Source: an uncultured Candidatus Poseidoniales archaeon (GTDB lineage: Archaea > Thermoplasmatota > Poseidoniia > Poseidoniales > Thalassarchaeaceae). Taken from it: a stretch of 64,000 nucleotides of DNA. The notes below the pieces were generated by a model that was not told the origin of the DNA, ran no database searches, and saw nothing but the letters and a program-made list of their open reading frames with translations. The DNA lies in assembly GCA_902560445.1 (NCBI GenBank), contig CACELO010000001.1:1-64000 (forward strand), in the 5' to 3' direction. Numbering within the stretch: position 1 is the stretch's first letter; each line of letters starts with the position of its first letter. Of the stretch, positions 60,501 to 64,000 are shown piece by piece. The position numbers and the translations under genes are program-made.

Positions 60501-60713
60501 ATGGAGGGCCTGATGGGAGGAATTATTCTTATCTTGGCCTTCTTCTACCTCCTGGGATTTCCTTTCGTCTCAAAGGAGTATGTAGAGAAAGTGGAATCGG
60601 AAAATCCGAGTTTGGTATATTGGCAATGGGCAATCATCTTGTTCGTATTATTCATTCTTGTGGCAGGCTTTTCACTCATACAGTCATTCACACTACTCTC
60701 TGGCCACGGGTAA
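60501..60713 (+). CDS. Small two-span membrane protein, unknown
   Basis: A 70-residue protein, with two hydrophobic helices (GGIILILAFFYLLGFPF and WAIILFVLFILVAGFSLI) joined by a charged loop (KEYVEKVESENPS). It follows the previous small membrane gene by 28 bp and ends exactly at the stop of the convergent malic enzyme gene, with no bases between. No homolog is recognised. Confidence 0.5.
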   Translation: MEGLMGGIILILAFFYLLGFPFVSKEYVEKVESENPSLVYWQWAIILFVLFILVAGFSLIQSFTLLSGHG

Positions 60714-62996
60714 TCACAAACGCTGTCTTGCGTGCCTTTGTGCATCAACGGCTGTTATTGCGGCCATGTGTACGACTTGCCTGACCGAGTCGCCTCTCTG
60801 GAGAACGTGTGCCGGCTTGGATAGGCCTTCTAGAATAGGCCCGGTCATTTCTGCTCCTGCAATCCTCTGTAGTAATTTGTAGGCAATATTAGCCGAAGCA
60901 AGGTTTGGACATACCAATACATTTGCCGGCCCGTCAAATTCCATGAATGGGAACTCATTCTGACGGTCAGGAACAAGAGCAGTATCTGCTTGCATTGGGC
61001 CATCAATAACCAGACCACGATCTAAATCACGAGCCATAGCGATAGCCTCCTCAATCCTATCTGTTCGGAGTTCGTTTGAGGTTCCGAAGTTGGAGAATGA
61101 AAGCATAGCAACCTTTGGAGTGACTCCGAATCTTCGGGCCACCTTGGCAGTTTGAATAGCGATTTCTGCAAGAGTTCTAGCATCGGGATAAATATTAATC
61201 GTAGCATCAGCAATAAACATCAACTGACCATTCACAGTCATCATGTATAGACCCACAATTCGGTGAGACGAAGGGTCAGGGCCAATTGTTTGCAGGCATG
61301 GTTTGACGATATCTGGGTAATTGTGAGCAATGCCTCCTAGATAACCGTCAGCATCTCCGCAGTGCACCATCATTGGACCAAAGTAATTTGGTGACTTCAA
61401 TTGGTTAATAGCGTCTCCTCGAGTTAATCCCTTACGACCACGAAGTTTGTGTAATTCATCAGCATAATCTCCACGCCTGCGAGGATCATATCTGACATCG
61501 ATAACTTCGCAATCAAAAGTAAGTCCAAGCTCCTCCTTTACGGCTTCGATTCGTTCGGGATGCCCCAAAAGAATTGGATCACATATCCCTTCTACAAGAC
61601 ATTGTGATGCAGCCTTGATAATCGTTGGCTCTTCACCCTCTGAAAAGACAATTTTCTTGCGTTCTTTTCTTGCTTGATTGATAACGTGCCTCATAATTGA
61701 ACGAGTTAATCCCAATCTTGCCTCAAGATCCTCTCGGTACTTACTCACATCGAAATCCTCAGCGCGAATTCGGGCCATTCCCTCATCCACAGCCGCCTGA
61801 GCTACTGCGCTGGCTTCCCAAATTAATACACGAGCATCGAATGGTTTTGGAATCAGATATTCAGGCCCAAACTGCATTTGCTCCCCCGCATATGCAGCGG
61901 CGACCTCGTCCGGAACAGGCTCCTTCGCCAAAGCAGCCAAAGCCTTGGTTGCGGCCATTTTCATTCCTTCTGTAATTTCCGTGGCACGTACATCTAAGGC
62001 CCCACGGAAGATATATGGGAATCCGAGTACGTTGTTTATCTGATTCGGGTAATCAGAGCGTCCGGTAGCAATTATTGCATCATCTCGAACAGCTTGTACA
62101 TCGTTTGGTAATATCTCAGGGTCAGGGTTTGCAAGAGCGAATATCAATGGGCGTTCGGCCATAGATTCGACCATTTCCCCGGAGACTACTCCACCTTTCG
62201 AAAGACCGAGGAATACATCAGCATCAATCATTGCCTCTACCAATCCTCCATCATCGACATCTCTTGCAAAGGCTAGTTTGAATTGATTTAAATCACCAGC
62301 ATCACCACGTGATTTGGTAAGGATTCCCTTACTATCACACATCAGCAGATTATCCGCATTAACTCCTAGACGAAGATAGTGCTGAGCACAAGAAATCGCA
62401 CTAGCACCAGCGCCTGAAATCACTACCTTAACTTCTGAGACATTTTTTTCTACGACTTCCAACCCATTGATTAGAGCGGCACCGGAGATAATTGCAGTAC
62501 CATGCTGGTCGTCGTGCATTACCGGGATATCTAATTCGGCGACGAGTCTTCGTTCGATTTCGAAGCATTCTGGCGCCTTGATATCCTCGAGGTTGATTCC
62601 TCCGAAAGTAGGGGCAATCGCTTTCACCGCTTCGACAAATTCGTCAACATCAGTTCTGTCTACCTCGATATCAAAAACGTCGATATCTGCGAATGCCTTG
62701 AACAAGAGCCCTTTTCCTTCCATTACCGGTTTTCCGGCAAGCGCACCAATATCGCCTAACCCAAGTACTGCTGTACCATTGCTAACAACAGCTACCAAGT
62801 TCCCCTTCGAGGTGTACTTGTAAGCATCATCTGGGTTCTCGGCAATTTCCTCGCAAGGATATGCAACACCTGGAGAATACGCTAGCGAGAGTTCACGAGC
62901 AGTTCCATGTGGCTTTGTTGGCTCCACTCGGATTTTTCCGGCTGGCTCAGTAGCGTGATATTCTAACGCCTCCTGACGCAATCGGTCCTCGTCCAT
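60714..62996 (-). CDS. maeB: NADP-type malic enzyme fused to phosphotransacetylase domain (MaeB)
   Basis: About 760 residues from ATG 62996 ([20 protein letters not shown]); a longer frame to 63101 lacks family similarity. The malic enzyme half contains [51 protein letters not shown] and a Rossmann motif [15 protein letters not shown]. The C-terminal third (about 430-760) is a phosphotransacetylase-like domain ([17 protein letters not shown] and FSNFGTSNE), as in MaeB. The enzyme decarboxylates malate to pyruvate; the PTA part is often regulatory. With PEPCK and fumarase it gives C4-to-C3 routes. Confidence 0.95.
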   Translation of the reverse strand: MDEDRLRQEALEYHATEPAGKIRVEPTKPHGTARELSLAYSPGVAYPCEEIAENPDDAYKYTSKGNLVAVVSNGTAVLGLGDIGALAGKPVMEGKGLLFKAFADIDVFDIEVDRTDVDEFVEAVKAIAPTFGGINLEDIKAPECFEIERRLVAELDIPVMHDDQHGTAIISGAALINGLEVVEKNVSEVKVVISGAGASAISCAQHYLRLGVNADNLLMCDSKGILTKSRGDAGDLNQFKLAFARDVDDGGLVEAMIDADVFLGLSKGGVVSGEMVESMAERPLIFALANPDPEILPNDVQAVRDDAIIATGRSDYPNQINNVLGFPYIFRGALDVRATEITEGMKMAATKALAALAKEPVPDEVAAAYAGEQMQFGPEYLIPKPFDARVLIWEASAVAQAAVDEGMARIRAEDFDVSKYREDLEARLGLTRSIMRHVINQARKERKKIVFSEGEEPTIIKAASQCLVEGICDPILLGHPERIEAVKEELGLTFDCEVIDVRYDPRRRGDYADELHKLRGRKGLTRGDAINQLKSPNYFGPMMVHCGDADGYLGGIAHNYPDIVKPCLQTIGPDPSSHRIVGLYMMTVNGQLMFIADATINIYPDARTLAEIAIQTAKVARRFGVTPKVAMLSFSNFGTSNELRTDRIEEAIAMARDLDRGLVIDGPMQADTALVPDRQNEFPFMEFDGPANVLVCPNLASANIAYKLLQRIAGAEMTGPILEGLSKPAHVLQRGDSVRQVVHMAAITAVDAQRHARQRL

Positions 62997-63100
62997 ACCT
63001 AACCCTCGAGAATCTTCGGGCCATACACCCCTCTTTGATGCTATCCTACACAATTCGAGTGTTTTATCGGCCCATTGAAATGCCCTTTTTAGGCACAACA

Positions 63101-63118
63101 CTCCCTCCTTAGAGGGAG
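63101..63118. promoter_or_regulatory. 7-bp inverted repeat in divergent promoter region
   Basis: CTCCCTC-CTTA-GAGGGAG is a perfect 7-bp inverted repeat with a 4-nt loop. It lies in the 188-bp stretch between maeB (start 62996) and the divergent secreted protein (start 63185), 105 bp before maeB and 67 bp before the other gene. A shared operator is possible. The rest of the stretch shows no gene. Confidence 0.45.
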
Positions 63119-63184
63119 ACTTATGTACAAATCAACTAACCCACCCTTTCTTAATGGGAACAAGTAGGCCGATGGTTCGTAGCC

Positions 63185-64000
63185 ATGTCTAATCCTCGTC
63201 AATTGCTGAGCAAGCGCAGGTCTGCTTTGCTTCTTGCAACATTGATGCTTTTGTTACCCTGGTCTGCGTATTCTGCAGTAAATGAGTTAGATTCTGAGCA
63301 AGAAACCCGTGAGGTTTCGCAGGCTGCTTGGGGCGCCACAGGAAGCAACGATACCGGATGGATTGATTTGGTCGCCACTGGTGCCGATCCAGATAATGGA
63401 AGCTATGCCTACAGTGACTTATTCTTGCCATTTGCTCCGGGCGCTCAGATTTCGAATTTAACCTTCGAAATTGCAGTAAACGGATCGGCTGGATATTACG
63501 CTAATGAGCCGCAAATTACTCTCATGGATACTCAAACTCCTATTCTAGATTGGAGAGGTTATGGAGACTTAGGTCAGCAGAATGAGATGGAAAATAACCC
63601 ACCTAGCGTTCTCGATGGTACTCTAAGCACTCATCTCAAACCCAACTCAATTTCTGATGCCTCATGGGAATTACCGGGCGGAGTAACACTCACTGACATG
63701 GTAATTGAAGCCTTAAGGCCGGCCGACCCAATGGTATCCTACTCTTCAGTGAACATAGATATTCATGCATCAGCGGTAAATCCCCACGATGGCCGGTTGT
63801 ACATATTACTCGATGACGACCTAATCCACTTAGATGCCCGTTCTCAAAAGCCAATTGTAGATATTGAAACAGGAATCATGGGAAGATCGTTAGCTGTAGA
63901 CAGTGACGCTGGAACTTTACTAATTGGAACAGAAGACGGTTTAGTCCTTTCACGTAGTTTGTACGATTCCTCTACAATGCCAAATGAAAAGGGCCCTGCG
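63185..64000 (+). CDS. Secreted protein, 5' part (continues beyond window)
   Basis: An open frame of 272 codons runs from ATG 63185 to the right edge, so the gene is incomplete. It starts with a basic then hydrophobic segment (RRSALLLATLMLLLPWSAYS), a clear signal peptide. The following region has beta-rich segments (FLPFAPGAQISNLTFEIAV) and, near the end of the window, propeller-like strands (NPHDGRLYILLDDDLIHLD, TLLIGTEDGLVLSRSL). It is probably another large surface protein of the type seen at 929 and 54170. No enzymatic motif is visible in the part present. Confidence 0.8.
   Translation, partial: MSNPRQLLSKRRSALLLATLMLLLPWSAYSAVNELDSEQETREVSQAAWGATGSNDTGWIDLVATGADPDNGSYAYSDLFLPFAPGAQISNLTFEIAVNGSAGYYANEPQITLMDTQTPILDWRGYGDLGQQNEMENNPPSVLDGTLSTHLKPNSISDASWELPGGVTLTDMVIEALRPADPMVSYSSVNIDIHASAVNPHDGRLYILLDDDLIHLDARSQKPIVDIETGIMGRSLAVDSDAGTLLIGTEDGLVLSRSLYDSSTMPNEKGPA

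Overview
The window looks like chromosomal DNA of a marine Group II euryarchaeon (Candidatus Poseidoniales) or a close relative. Archaeal information-processing genes are present: DNA polymerase D large subunit, the Fe-S primase large subunit, RNA polymerase subunit D in an rps13-rps4-rps11-rpoD operon, a type II methionine aminopeptidase, DUF373, an HTH_10 regulator, pantoate kinase and an MptE-like pterin kinase. They sit beside bacterial-looking genes: a homodimeric pyruvate dehydrogenase E1, a leucyl-tRNA synthetase with a bacterial-type core, class II fumarase, ATP-type PEP carboxykinase, malic enzyme-phosphotransacetylase, and a BolA/CGFS glutaredoxin pair. Large secreted proteins with Asp-rich thrombospondin type 3-like repeats and a C-terminal membrane anchor also fit that lineage. 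The taxonomic call is inference from gene content; no rRNA gene is present.

Layout. 0-7 kb: end of an ABC-F ATPase, a 1621-residue surface protein, an HTH_10 regulator and a zinc-ribbon protein. 7-18 kb: replication genes (DUF373, PriL, MptE-like, DP2), then pyrE, a CsaA-like protein, a PH-domain membrane protein, a cyclophilin and a fumarase with an N-terminal ribbon-helix-helix domain. 18.14-19.0 kb: an unusual 860-bp pyrimidine-rich non-coding block. 19-34 kb: a beta-propeller protein, an M32 carboxypeptidase, an S15-type lipoprotein peptidase followed by a winged-helix STAND-type NTPase, thioredoxin, ribulose-phosphate epimerase, BolA/Grx, a DMT transporter, MetAP, a YrdC-domain protein, an RDD protein, an SF1 helicase, a zinc-ribbon/SAP protein and a GNAT enzyme. 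34-43 kb: aceE with a 30-codon ORF behind it, an MBL hydrolase, a Leu-rich leader ORF and leuS, a DCC thiol protein, a TPD/CDIN1-like nuclease and pantoate kinase. 43-52 kb: the ribosomal/RNA polymerase operon, a methyltransferase, an FKBP-like membrane protein and a 1252-residue multi-span protein. 52-64 kb: pckA, a second TSP3-like surface protein, a lipoprotein, an NmrA-like oxidoreductase, a GYD protein, small membrane proteins, an alpha/beta hydrolase, malic enzyme-PTA and the start of another secreted protein that runs off the right edge.

The metabolic genes (PDH E1, fumarase, PEPCK, malic enzyme, ribulose-phosphate epimerase) fit a heterotroph that routes carbon through pyruvate, C4 acids and PEP. 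Exported peptidase and surface proteins fit degradation of protein or polymer. The observations most worth following up are: a leuS leader in which a short ORF has five Leu codons in seven, ends in a hairpin, and carries an 8-nt sequence complementary to the leuS ribosome-binding site; the ribbon-helix-helix/fumarase fusion with three palindromic ATTAAT boxes before its start; an RNA polymerase subunit D with an inserted zinc ribbon and a canonical EF-hand loop; the 18.2-18.95 kb non-coding block; and competing hairpins before the HTH_10 regulator. All functional statements come from reading the sequence; no searches were run.
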